Origin: an uncultured Bacilli bacterium
GTDB taxonomy: Bacteria; Bacillota_I; Bacilli_A; RF39; UBA660
Assembly: GCA_934162265.1 (NCBI GenBank)
Contig: CAKPHZ010000020.1
Span: 1 to 25,448, forward strand
Direction: 5' to 3'
DNA: 25,448 nt
Below, piece after piece: positions 6,235 through 13,370 of this stretch (within the stretch, counting starts at the first letter, position 1; each line of letters starts with the position of its first letter). The notes beneath the pieces are model-generated. The model saw nothing but the letters and a program-made list of their open reading frames with translations. It was not told where the DNA came from and made no database searches. A program made the position numbers and the translations under genes.

Positions 6235-9060
6235 ATGGATAAGATTGTAGTAAAGGGTGCTAGAGTTAATAATTTAAAGAATATTGATGTAGAAATTCCT
6301 AAAAATAAATTGGTTGTGATTACTGGAGTTAGTGGTTCTGGTAAGAGTTCTCTTGCTTTTGATACAATTTATGCAGAAGGGCAAAGAAGGTATGTGGAAT
6401 CTTTATCGGCATATGCAAGACAATTTTTAGGAAATACTGAACGGGTAGATGTAGATAGTATTGAGGGATTATCTCCTTCTATTAGTATTGATCAAAAGAC
6501 TACTAATAATAATCCTAGGAGTACAGTAGGTACAGTTACGGAAATTTATGATTATTTGCGTCTTTTATTTGCAAGAATTGGTGTTCCTTATTGTCCAGAT
6601 CATCATGTTCCTATTTCTAGTCAGAGTATTGAAGAAATGGTAAATAAAGTACTTGGCTATGAAGAAGGAACAAAGATTATGATTGCTTCTCCTGTTGTTA
6701 AGGGAGAGAAAGGTACACATAAAGAAACTTTAGATATGCTTAGACGTGATGGGTATGTTAGGGTTAAAATAGATGGAGAAGTTTATGATTTATCTGATGA
6801 AATTGAGTTAGAGAAAAATAAAAAACATACTATTTATGTTATTGTTGATCGGTTTGTTGTTAAAGAGTCTATTCGTAGTAGACTTTATGAATCGATGGAA
6901 GTTGCGACTAATTTAAGTCATGGTAAAGTTATTGTTGATATTGTTGGTAAAGGTGAAGTTTTATTTAGTGAGAATTTTGCTTGTCCTTATTGTGATTATT
7001 CTTTAGAGGAATTAGAGCCTAGGATATTTTCTTTTAATGCTCCTTATGGGGCTTGTCCTGATTGTAAGGGGCTTGGTGTTCAATATAAGATTGATGTTGA
7101 TTTGGTTATTCCTGATAAGAATAAATCAATTAATGAAGGAGCAATTACTACTATTACTGTAGATGATTATAATAATATTATTATGACTCAACTTAGAGCT
7201 GTTAGTGATTATTATGGGATTGATTTGAATAAAAAAATTAAAGATTTGAAAAAGAAGGAACTAGATATTATATTATATGGTTCTTCTGATGTTTTGGAGT
7301 ATCATTATGTTTCTAAAAATGGAAATACTAGAGTTTCTAGAGATTATTTTGAGGGAATTATTACAAATTTAGAGAGAAGATATATTGAGACTAAGAGTGG
7401 TTGGATTAGGGAATGGATTGAGCGATTTATGATGGAACTTCCTTGTCCTACTTGTGGTGGTTCAAGACTTAAACCTAGTGTTTTATCGGTTCTTATTAAC
7501 GGAAAAAATATTTTTGAAGTAACAAATCTTTCTATTCGAGATTTAAGAAATTTTATTGGAGAATTAATACTGACAAAGGAACAGGCTGAAATATCAGAAA
7601 TTTTAGTAAAAGAGATTTTATCTCGATTAGATTTTTTGATGAATGTTGGGTTAGATTATTTAACATTATCGAGAAGTGCTGGTACTTTATCTGGTGGAGA
7701 AAGTCAGAGAATTCGGCTTGCTACTCAGATTGGTTCTAGATTGACTGGGGTTTTATATGTTCTTGATGAACCTAGTATTGGTCTTCATCAAAGAGATAAT
7801 CGTAAGCTTATTGATTCTTTACTTAAAATGAGAGATTTAGGAAATTCTTTAATTGTTGTAGAACATGATACAGATACCATGTTAGCTGCTGATTATTTAA
7901 TTGATATTGGGCCTCTTGCTGGTGATAATGGTGGGCTTGTTATGGCTTGCGGAACTCCTGAAGAAGTTATGGCAGATGAAAATAGTTTGACAGGTAAATA
8001 TTTAACAGGTGAGTATAAAATTGAAGTTTCTAAGAAACGAAGAAAAGGAAATAAAAAATACTTAACTATTAAGGGAGCTATAGAACATAATTTAAAAAAT
8101 ATTAATGTAAAGATTCCTCTTGGGACATTTACTTGTGTAACAGGAGTAAGTGGTTCTGGTAAGAGTACTTTAGTGAATGAAATTTTATATAAAGCATTGG
8201 CTAATCATTTATATCGTTCAAAAGAAAAACCTGGAAAACATAAAGAGATAAAGGGATTAGAAAATATTGATAAAGTGATTCAAATTACACAAAATCCAAT
8301 TGGAAGGACGCCACGAAGTAATCCTGCTACTTATGTTGGGGTATTTGATGATATTAGAGATATTTTTGCTGAAACTAAGGAAGCTAAGATAAGAGGCTAT
8401 GACAAAGGGAGATTTTCTTTCAATGTTAAAGGAGGAAGATGCGAAGCTTGTTGGGGTGATGGAGTAAAAAAGATTGAAATGCATTTTTTACCAGATGTTT
8501 ATGTGGCTTGTGAAGTTTGTGGTGGTACTAGATATAATCGTGAGACATTGCAAATTAAGTACAAAGAAAAGAGTATTTATGATGTTTTAAATATGCGTGT
8601 AGATGAAGCGTTAAAATTTTTTGAAAATCATGCTAAGGTTAGAAATAAATTACAAGTACTTCATGATGTTGGATTAGGTTATGTACAATTAGGACAACCA
8701 GCACCTACTTTATCTGGTGGTGAAGCTGCTCGTGTGAAGTTAGCAAAAGAATTGCAAAAGAAAGCTACGGGGAAGAGTTTGTTTATTTTGGATGAACCTA
8801 CCACTGGTCTTCATTCTCACGATATTAAGAAGTTATTAAAAATATTAGAGAGAATTGTTGATAATGGCGATACAGTTCTTGTTATTGAACATAATTTAGA
8901 TGTTATTAAAGTAGCTGATTATATTATTGATTTGGGACCTGAAGGTGGAGATTTAGGAGGAAATGTTGTTGCTACTGGGACTCCTGAGGAAGTTAGTCAG
9001 GTTTCGGGATCTTATACAGGGGAATTCTTAAAAGAAGTATTAGAAAAAGATAAATCTTAG
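6235..9060 (+). CDS. uvrA: Excinuclease ABC subunit A
   Basis: UvrA is the damage-sensing ATPase of nucleotide excision repair; it dimerises and loads UvrB. The 941-residue protein is full length. Two ABC modules are visible: Walker A GVSGSGKSS (about 32-40), signature LSGGESQRIRLATQ and Walker B VLDEPSIGLHQRD in the first; GVSGSGKSTL (about 638-647), LSGGEAARVKLAKEL and LDEPTTGLH in the second. Zinc modules include CPYC...CPDC, CPTCGG, and CEAC...CEVCGG. The ATG at 6235 follows GGGGTGA by six bases. Only 33 bases separate it from sigH with no terminator, so it probably belongs to the operon starting at 2986, behind the LexA box. uvrB, its common neighbour, is not in the window. Confidence 0.98.
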   Translation: MDKIVVKGARVNNLKNIDVEIPKNKLVVITGVSGSGKSSLAFDTIYAEGQRRYVESLSAYARQFLGNTERVDVDSIEGLSPSISIDQKTTNNNPRSTVGTVTEIYDYLRLLFARIGVPYCPDHHVPISSQSIEEMVNKVLGYEEGTKIMIASPVVKGEKGTHKETLDMLRRDGYVRVKIDGEVYDLSDEIELEKNKKHTIYVIVDRFVVKESIRSRLYESMEVATNLSHGKVIVDIVGKGEVLFSENFACPYCDYSLEELEPRIFSFNAPYGACPDCKGLGVQYKIDVDLVIPDKNKSINEGAITTITVDDYNNIIMTQLRAVSDYYGIDLNKKIKDLKKKELDIILYGSSDVLEYHYVSKNGNTRVSRDYFEGIITNLERRYIETKSGWIREWIERFMMELPCPTCGGSRLKPSVLSVLINGKNIFEVTNLSIRDLRNFIGELILTKEQAEISEILVKEILSRLDFLMNVGLDYLTLSRSAGTLSGGESQRIRLATQIGSRLTGVLYVLDEPSIGLHQRDNRKLIDSLLKMRDLGNSLIVVEHDTDTMLAADYLIDIGPLAGDNGGLVMACGTPEEVMADENSLTGKYLTGEYKIEVSKKRRKGNKKYLTIKGAIEHNLKNINVKIPLGTFTCVTGVSGSGKSTLVNEILYKALANHLYRSKEKPGKHKEIKGLENIDKVIQITQNPIGRTPRSNPATYVGVFDDIRDIFAETKEAKIRGYDKGRFSFNVKGGRCEACWGDGVKKIEMHFLPDVYVACEVCGGTRYNRETLQIKYKEKSIYDVLNMRVDEALKFFENHAKVRNKLQVLHDVGLGYVQLGQPAPTLSGGEAARVKLAKELQKKATGKSLFILDEPTTGLHSHDIKKLLKILERIVDNGDTVLVIEHNLDVIKVADYIIDLGPEGGDLGGNVVATGTPEEVSQVSGSYTGEFLKEVLEKDKS

Positions 9061-9119
9061 AGAATTCTCTTTTTTTGATTGTTTTAGATATTTAAGTATT
9101 TTAAGGAAATAAGGGATGA

Positions 9120-9995
9120 ATGATGAAAGAAATTTTAGGGTATTTAAATTATTTGAAAGTGGTAAAAAAATATTCTGATTGTACAATTTTGGGGTATAAG
9201 GAAGATTTATTGGAACTATATGATTTTAAGAATGATGTTTTAAAGTATAGTGAAGAGGAAGTTAGAGATTATTTAGAATACTTATATAGTAGAGGACTAT
9301 CTAGAAATACTATTTCTAGGAAACTTAGTTCGATTCGTAGTTTTTATCGCTATATGGAAGATGAGGGGAAGATTTTTCAAAATTATTTTAAGGAAGTTTC
9401 TAATCCTAAGAAGAAAAGTCTGCTGCCTAAATATGCACGTGATAGTGATTTAGAAAAGATGTTTCATGCTTTTTCTTTGGATGATGCATTAGGACAGAGG
9501 AATGCGTTAGTGTTGGAGATGCTTTATGCTACTGGAGTGCGTGTTAGTGAGCTTGTTAATATTTGTGTTGGGGATATTAATTTGTATGATAAGACAATTC
9601 ATATTTTGGGGAAAGGTCGAAAGGAAAGAGTAGTTTTCTTTGGTAGTTATTGTGAAGATGTATTAAGAAAATATTTAAATGATGGGTATTTGAAATTAAA
9701 TCAGAAGCAAAGTAAATATTTATTTTTGAATAAAAATGGTGAAAAGTTGTCTAGTCGATATGTTCGAAAAATAATTGATATGGCTGTTTTAAAGTGTGGG
9801 GTGGATTATCATATTTCTCCTCATACATTAAGGCATACTTTTGCAACAGATATGCTTAATAATGGGGCTGATTTGATGACGGTTAAGGAATTACTTGGGC
9901 ATAGTTCTGTTAATACTACAGGAATTTATACACATGTTAGTAATGAAAGATTGAGAAATGTTTATGAGTTTGCTCATCCTAGGGGAAAAGAGTAG
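9120..9995 (+). CDS. Tyrosine recombinase, XerC/XerD family
   Basis: A 291-residue site-specific recombinase with an N-terminal SAM-like core-binding domain (about 1-90) and a C-terminal catalytic domain. The full active site is visible: Arg141 (ATGVRVSEL), Lys165 (GKGRKER), His235 and Arg238 (HTLRHTFA), His261 (LGHSS) and nucleophile Tyr270 (GIYTHV). Xer proteins resolve chromosome dimers at dif with FtsK. Size and the AHPRG end fit chromosomal XerC slightly better than XerD, but I cannot separate them. It starts 59 bases after uvrA. ATG codons at 9120 and 9123 are equally possible. The accessory island begins immediately downstream, so an integrase-like role cannot be fully excluded, though it looks like a housekeeping Xer. 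Confidence 0.88.
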   Translation: MMKEILGYLNYLKVVKKYSDCTILGYKEDLLELYDFKNDVLKYSEEEVRDYLEYLYSRGLSRNTISRKLSSIRSFYRYMEDEGKIFQNYFKEVSNPKKKSLLPKYARDSDLEKMFHAFSLDDALGQRNALVLEMLYATGVRVSELVNICVGDINLYDKTIHILGKGRKERVVFFGSYCEDVLRKYLNDGYLKLNQKQSKYLFLNKNGEKLSSRYVRKIIDMAVLKCGVDYHISPHTLRHTFATDMLNNGADLMTVKELLGHSSVNTTGIYTHVSNERLRNVYEFAHPRGKE

Positions 9996-10033
9996 TAGAA
10001 AGTTCTAAAAATGAGTTAAAACACATTATTATG

Positions 10034-10042
10034 TGATATAAT
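10034..10042 (+). promoter_or_regulatory. Extended -10 promoter for the Mrr-like gene
   Basis: TGATATAAT (TG at 10034-10035, perfect TATAAT at 10037-10042) lies 23 bases before the ATG at 10066. No convincing -35 is present. A perfect dyad CACAT-TATT-ATGTG (10022-10035) runs into the TG of the extended -10 and could be an operator. Confidence 0.55.
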
Positions 10043-10065
10043 ATTGCTAAGTGGTAGGTGATTTT

Positions 10066-10893
10066 ATGGATATTGTTGAGTTAAAGAATGGGGAAAAAAT
10101 AAGTCTTTTAAATAAACTTTATAAAGCTTTTGAATCTGGATATGTATTCGAAGAATTTTTTAAACCTTTTTTGGAATTATATAATTTGACTGAGGTTTCT
10201 GTAACAAAAAAAAGTGGTGATGGTGGAATAGATTTGATGGCGATTAGGCCGGGTATATTTAATGGTAACAAAGATGATATTGTTTACAAAATTCAAATTA
10301 AGAGAAAAAAGATAAACTTAAAAATTGGTCCCAATATTGTGCGTGAGCATTTAGGAATATTAAAAAGTGGAGAAGTTGGTATTATAATTACTACGTGTGG
10401 TTTTACTAGTGAGGCTAAAAAGGTTGCATGTAGCAAGTATGAAAATCCAATTATTCTTATTGATGGAATGTCTTTAATAGATTTGTGTATTCAAAATGGA
10501 ATAGGTTTTGTTTACAGACCAATATTTAGTATAAATAAATTAAATCAATTTTATAAAAAAGATTTAATAGTAGATAATACTAATACAAAAGAAATAATTA
10601 CTAATAACTATATAGAAAAAAAGATTTCGTTAAATGATATTAGAGCAAGAATTCTTCCAATTCCTGTTGCGATATATGAGAAAATGAATCCTGAACAAGA
10701 TTGTTTTGATATTTATATTAATGATCAAATTCATAAAGGAATGAGGTTGAATAGACAACGAAAATACTTCGGTGGGATTACAGAAGTTTATAGAAATTGT
10801 AATTTAATTACAACAGATAATGTATTTAATCCTTCCATGTCTTATTGGGTAATTAAAGAATCTAATATTTTTGTTTATATAAATAAAAATTGA
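10066..10893 (+). CDS. Mrr-like restriction endonuclease (PD-(D/E)xK)
   Basis: A 275-residue protein whose first half resembles the Mrr_cat endonuclease domain: GDGGIDL (residues 51-57, metal-binding Asp56) followed by KIQIKRKK (Gln77 and Lys79 as the QxK half of the site), then VREHLGIL and GIIITTCGFTSEAKKVA (about 105-121), the strand and helix typical of Mrr folds. Family members cut DNA, often modified DNA, as type IV restriction. The C-terminal half (about 160-275) matches nothing I recognise and may give specificity. I chose ATG 10066, five bases after AGGTG (10056-10060), over GTG 10051. It is the first gene of an island between xerC and rbfA and has its own promoter. It could instead be a repair or defence-system effector nuclease. 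Confidence 0.72.
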   Translation: MDIVELKNGEKISLLNKLYKAFESGYVFEEFFKPFLELYNLTEVSVTKKSGDGGIDLMAIRPGIFNGNKDDIVYKIQIKRKKINLKIGPNIVREHLGILKSGEVGIIITTCGFTSEAKKVACSKYENPIILIDGMSLIDLCIQNGIGFVYRPIFSINKLNQFYKKDLIVDNTNTKEIITNNYIEKKISLNDIRARILPIPVAIYEKMNPEQDCFDIYINDQIHKGMRLNRQRKYFGGITEVYRNCNLITTDNVFNPSMSYWVIKESNIFVYINKN

Positions 10894-11021
10894 TTTTTAT
10901 TTAATTGAATGAAATGTGCTTTTATTAGGTTAAAATTTGATATCTTGATGAAATAGCAATTAGGATTCTATGTTAAATACTGAAAAATAGTTATTAATAA
11001 AATAGAAAAGGAGATGTAAAA

Positions 11022-11723
11022 ATGGCAAAGATTAGAGATTCACGTCCTAAAACTTCTTCTGGTGGATATGAAAGATTATTGGGGAATGAGGAGTTGGCAT
11101 TGATTTTTACTAAAGTTCAATCTACTGTAATTTCAAATGGATCTGAGCTTGAGAAAATTATTATATCTAAGGCTAACAGCATTAACGATTTAGATCAATT
11201 TATGAATGAAGTTAATATTAGAAAAATGTTGAATGGTGTCTTTTTATGTTCTAAAAAGGTAATAAAAAAAAGTCGTTATGTGTTGAAAGGTTGTGAACCA
11301 GATTTTTTAATTTTTAGTATCCAACCAGAGGGAAAAGTTGCTTATGTTATAGAACTTAAGGACGGGGATACATTTGATACTAAGAAGTCAGTAGGTGAAA
11401 GGGAGAGTCTTATAAATTTTAAAATGCATTTGGGAATGATGACTGAATTTAGGACAGAATATAAAATCTGTGCTTTTAATCAATTAAATAAAGAAAGGAT
11501 AGTTTCTGGCTTTAAAAATAAATTTAAATTGAATGAAGTTTGGACTGGAAAAGACTTTTGTGATTTATTAGGAATTGATTATGAAAAAATAATTGAACAA
11601 AGAAAAAATGACAGAGAAGATAATTATCTTTATGTCATTGAGTCTTTGTCAAAAATAAAAGGTATTCAAGCAAAGGTTTTGGAAGATAATGTTTTTTTGA
11701 ATGATACGACTGTTGGTGAATAG
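11022..11723 (+). CDS. Putative PD-(D/E)xK restriction endonuclease
   Basis: A 233-residue soluble protein that I cannot assign to a named family. It carries a clear PD-(D/E)xK nuclease signature: Pro93-Asp94 in CEPDFLIFS, then Glu111 and Lys113 in YVIELKDGD, with the proper beta-strand hydrophobicity around both. Upstream of it is a helical N-terminus with GGYERLLGNEELALIF (about 14-29). Size and motif spacing fit a type II restriction enzyme. The ATG follows AAAAGGAGATG at a good distance. It lies 128 bases after the Mrr-like gene on the same strand. No methyltransferase is within the window, so either the cognate methylase is elsewhere, the target is modified DNA, or the gene is inactive. 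Confidence 0.6.
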   Translation: MAKIRDSRPKTSSGGYERLLGNEELALIFTKVQSTVISNGSELEKIIISKANSINDLDQFMNEVNIRKMLNGVFLCSKKVIKKSRYVLKGCEPDFLIFSIQPEGKVAYVIELKDGDTFDTKKSVGERESLINFKMHLGMMTEFRTEYKICAFNQLNKERIVSGFKNKFKLNEVWTGKDFCDLLGIDYEKIIEQRKNDREDNYLYVIESLSKIKGIQAKVLEDNVFLNDTTVGE

Positions 11724-11771
11724 GAAAAGAGTTATAATATAAAATATTTTCCAGATTTGAAGGCTTAATTC

Positions 11772-11865
11772 AAAAAAAATGGAGCCTTTCGGCTCCTTCA
11801 GGGGGTTTTGGTTGAATACACTCCTACATTTTATTCCGTATGGAGTGGGCACAATTTCTTATGCC
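11772..11865 (-). ncRNA. Candidate small structured RNA with its own terminator
   Basis: Read on the - strand from about 11865, the sequence folds in series. First is a seven-pair hairpin GGCAUAA-GAAA-UUGUGCC with a GAAA tetraloop. Directly next comes CACUCC-UAC against GUA-GGAGUG with one bulged A and a ten-base loop. Then there is a ~20-base unpaired stretch containing ACCCCCU. Last is GGAGCC-GAAA-GGCUCC followed by AUUUUUUUU, a textbook terminator. A possible promoter is placed exactly upstream (11872-11900). No protein-coding gene on this strand needs this terminator. I do not recognise an RNA family. The main alternative is that this is the end fragment of an insertion sequence, since ISL3-type ends also begin GGCTC. 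Confidence 0.4.
11775..11796 (-). terminator. Intrinsic terminator, - strand
   Basis: GGAGCC (11796-11791 read on the - strand), loop GAAA and GGCTCC (11786-11781), then A and eight T. On the + strand only TTCAGGGGGTTTT follows, so it acts on the - strand. It ends the small RNA candidate. Confidence 0.7.
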
Positions 11866-11871
11866 ATATTC

Positions 11872-11900
11872 ATCATAATATAAAAATGAAAAAAAAGCAA
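11872..11900 (-). promoter_or_regulatory. Possible promoter of the small RNA candidate
   Basis: On the - strand TTGCTT (11895-11900), a 17-base spacer and TATGAT (11872-11877) precede the first hairpin. The -10 matches five of six positions, the -35 only three. The predicted start near 11865 coincides with the first base of the 5' hairpin, which is the main support. Confidence 0.35.
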
Positions 11901-12052
11901 GCTATTTTTTCATTTTATTTTTAGTTTATATATTTTAGTTAATTATATGTTTAAATTTTTCATTTTTTATGTGATGATTTTAATTTATAAATAATCAAGA
12001 TTAATTATATAAGATAGAAATTTTAATGGTATCACAACAATTGTAACACTAC

Positions 12053-12357
12053 ATACTAAAGAAACAACAAGAATACATCCTCTTGATAATTTGTTAAATG
12101 AATTACAAATTACCCATCAATTAATTAGACCTAGAATGCCAAGACATAATGGAAAAGTTGAACGAAGCTATCGTAATGACCAAAACAGATTTTATAATTT
12201 TTTTCATTTTATTCCTATGAAGATTTAAAAAAATCAAATGAAATCATACTTAAAAAGAAGTAATAATATACCAATGCAAGTTCTCAACTGGATTTCTCCA
12301 CTTGAAAAAAGAAAAAAAATTATAGAAGCTAACGTTTCTATTGCTACTTCTAAATAA
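12053..12357 (+). pseudogene. C-terminal fragment of IS481-like transposase
   Basis: Reading + strand with frame corrections gives TKETTRIHPLDNLLNEL, then RPRMPRHNGKVERSYRND with the third catalytic acidic residue of the DDE triad (Glu of KVERS), and, after frameshifts around 12210-12240, SYLKRSNNIPMQVLNW and SPLEKRK to a stop at 12355-12357. There is no start codon or ribosome binding site. It is the missing end of the fragment on the opposite strand. Confidence 0.75.
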
Positions 12358-12476
12358 TTAAATAAATTTAATAGTTTAGAAGCACCTAAAAAACAATACT
12401 TAACAATAACAGATCTATTGTATCATATTGCTTAATTTTTTGATAAATTTAGTCTCACATCATTTACAACTAAACA

Positions 12477-13161
12477 ATGTATTATTGTTGTTTCTTTAGT
12501 ATAAGTAAATTCAGAATCGTTATCAGTTTGGATTATTTTTGGTTGATCTTTTAACAAAATCCACAGTTGAAAATGATGATTGTTCCTTATAGGGATAAAT
12601 AGGGATAAATAAATCTTTTTCTTGAGCCTTCATCAATCATGGTATACTGATAAAATTTTTGATTATCAGTACCAGCATGACAATATTTAGGTACAACATC
12701 TATTTAACATCTATTTGCCATTTTATTCCAATATCAGTTGGTGTATTATATGGCTTAGGAATGTATTTCTTTTTGTTTTCTTTATTAACATAAATATCCA
12801 TTTTTCTCATGACTCTAAATAAAGATGAAGCATGTTTAGAATATCCTTTATTGCCTCTTAATTTTCCATATAATTCACAAAGAGAAATATTAGGATTTCT
12901 TCTTAAATAATCATTAATTCATTTAATTTCTTCATCAGTATGGGCATTAGGATGTTTAGTTATTGGCTTATGTGATTTATCTATTAATGATTCTTTTGTA
13001 CCATCAAATTTTTTATTCCATCTCATTAAAGAAGATTTAGAAATTTTATATCTTCTACATACAAAATGTATAGAGGTTCCTGTTCTATATAATTTTACTG
13101 CATAGTATTTTGGATTTAATTCATGTGGTAAATATCTATTGTTTTGTGATATACTTGTCAT
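12477..13161 (-). pseudogene. N-terminal and middle fragment of IS481-like transposase
   Basis: From an ATG at 13161 (- strand) the frame reads MTSISQNNRYLPHELNPKYY, with a helix-turn-helix around CRRYKISKSSLMRWNKKF, then linker DKSHKP, an in-frame stop near 12917, and the start of the integrase core: IGIKWQIDV (first catalytic Asp) and IIQTDNDSEFTYTKETT (second Asp; a Gly is usual where Asp follows Asn). Ten- and eleven-base tandem duplications (12591-12610, 12695-12716) and a small deletion before IIQTD also break the frame. It ends at the inversion junction. Confidence 0.8.
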
Positions 13162-13220
13162 AGGCGATAGATTCTTTAAAATTAGATTTGGCAATAACTA
13201 TTTTAAAGGATCTATCGCCT
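13162..13220 (-). repeat. 20-bp inverted repeat in the transposase leader
   Basis: Arms at 13162-13181 and 13201-13220 match at 19 of 20 positions (the exception can be a G-U pair) around a 19-base loop. The left arm touches the ATG of the transposase at 13159-13161. In RNA coming from outside the element this hairpin would sit immediately before the start codon. Confidence 0.8.
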
Positions 13221-13311
13221 TTTGTATATAGAAATGGTGTCACATCAATTGTAACACTGTAAGTTATTTTTAAGCGATTATCATAATATTTGTGTATGGG
13301 TTAAATTTATG

Positions 13312-13320
13312 TGGTATAAT
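13312..13320 (+). promoter_or_regulatory. Extended -10 promoter for rbfA-nrnA-truB
   Basis: TGGTATAAT with a perfect TATAAT at 13315-13320 and TG at 13312-13313. No clear -35. It predicts a transcript starting near 13327, just before the Shine-Dalgarno sequence at 13330-13338. Confidence 0.6.
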
Positions 13321-13329
13321 ATTTTTTAG

Positions 13330-13361
13330 AGAAGGAGGATATAGATAAGTATTTTATCTAT
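13330..13361 (+). promoter_or_regulatory. rbfA leader: distant Shine-Dalgarno plus hairpin
   Basis: AGAAGGAGG (13330-13338) is the strongest ribosome binding site in the neighbourhood but lies 32 bases before the rbfA ATG at 13371. Between them ATAGATAA (13341-13348) and TTATCTAT (13354-13361) form a perfect eight-pair stem with a five-base loop. If folded, the spacing falls to about 11 bases. No ATG, GTG or TTG in the rbfA frame lies nearer to the Shine-Dalgarno. Confidence 0.6.
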
Positions 13362-13370
13362 TATGATGAT

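Larger units (their letters stand above)
12025..13258. mobile_element. Degenerate, internally rearranged IS481-like insertion sequence
   Basis: About 1.23 kb with no intact gene. The N-terminal three quarters of a DDE transposase lie on the - strand (12477-13161) and the C-terminal part on the + strand (12053-12357). They meet at a 26-base sequence present once in each orientation (12053-12078 and 12477-12502, one mismatch). Terminal-repeat-like sequences occur at 12025-12050, 12452-12470 and 13233-13258, all in the same orientation; the first and last agree at 24 of 26 bases. No target duplication is evident. The element fills the gap between the nuclease island and rbfA. Confidence 0.75.

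Noticed and set aside
8257..8484. 75-codon reading frame on the - strand.
   Set aside because: Lies wholly opposite uvrA, has no ribosome binding site, and follows from the codon bias of the sense strand.
9059..9070. 12-bp palindrome AGAGAATTCTCT right after the uvrA stop, followed by T.
   Set aside because: As a hairpin it has only four pairs with an AATT loop; too weak to call a terminator, so uvrA and the recombinase are left in one transcript.
9120..9995. Recombinase as the integrase of a mobile island that carries the nucleases.
   Set aside because: Its length and active-site layout are those of chromosomal Xer proteins, it sits in the uvrA operon, and I found no att-like repeats flanking 10000-13300.
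11811..11837. Pseudoknot between the GAAUA in the second hairpin loop of the small RNA and UAUUC just after its stem.
   Set aside because: The pairing sits directly after a nine-pair stem with no connecting bases, so both helices can hardly form together; at most an alternative fold.
11649..11852. 67-codon - strand reading frame across the small RNA region.
   Set aside because: It runs through a terminator and into the end of the nuclease gene, has no ribosome binding site, and the sequence folds as RNA rather than showing codon-like composition.
13182..13194. TTG-initiated longer N-terminus for the transposase fragment.
   Set aside because: It would begin inside the loop of the 20-bp hairpin without a ribosome binding site; the ATG at 13161 is the natural start.
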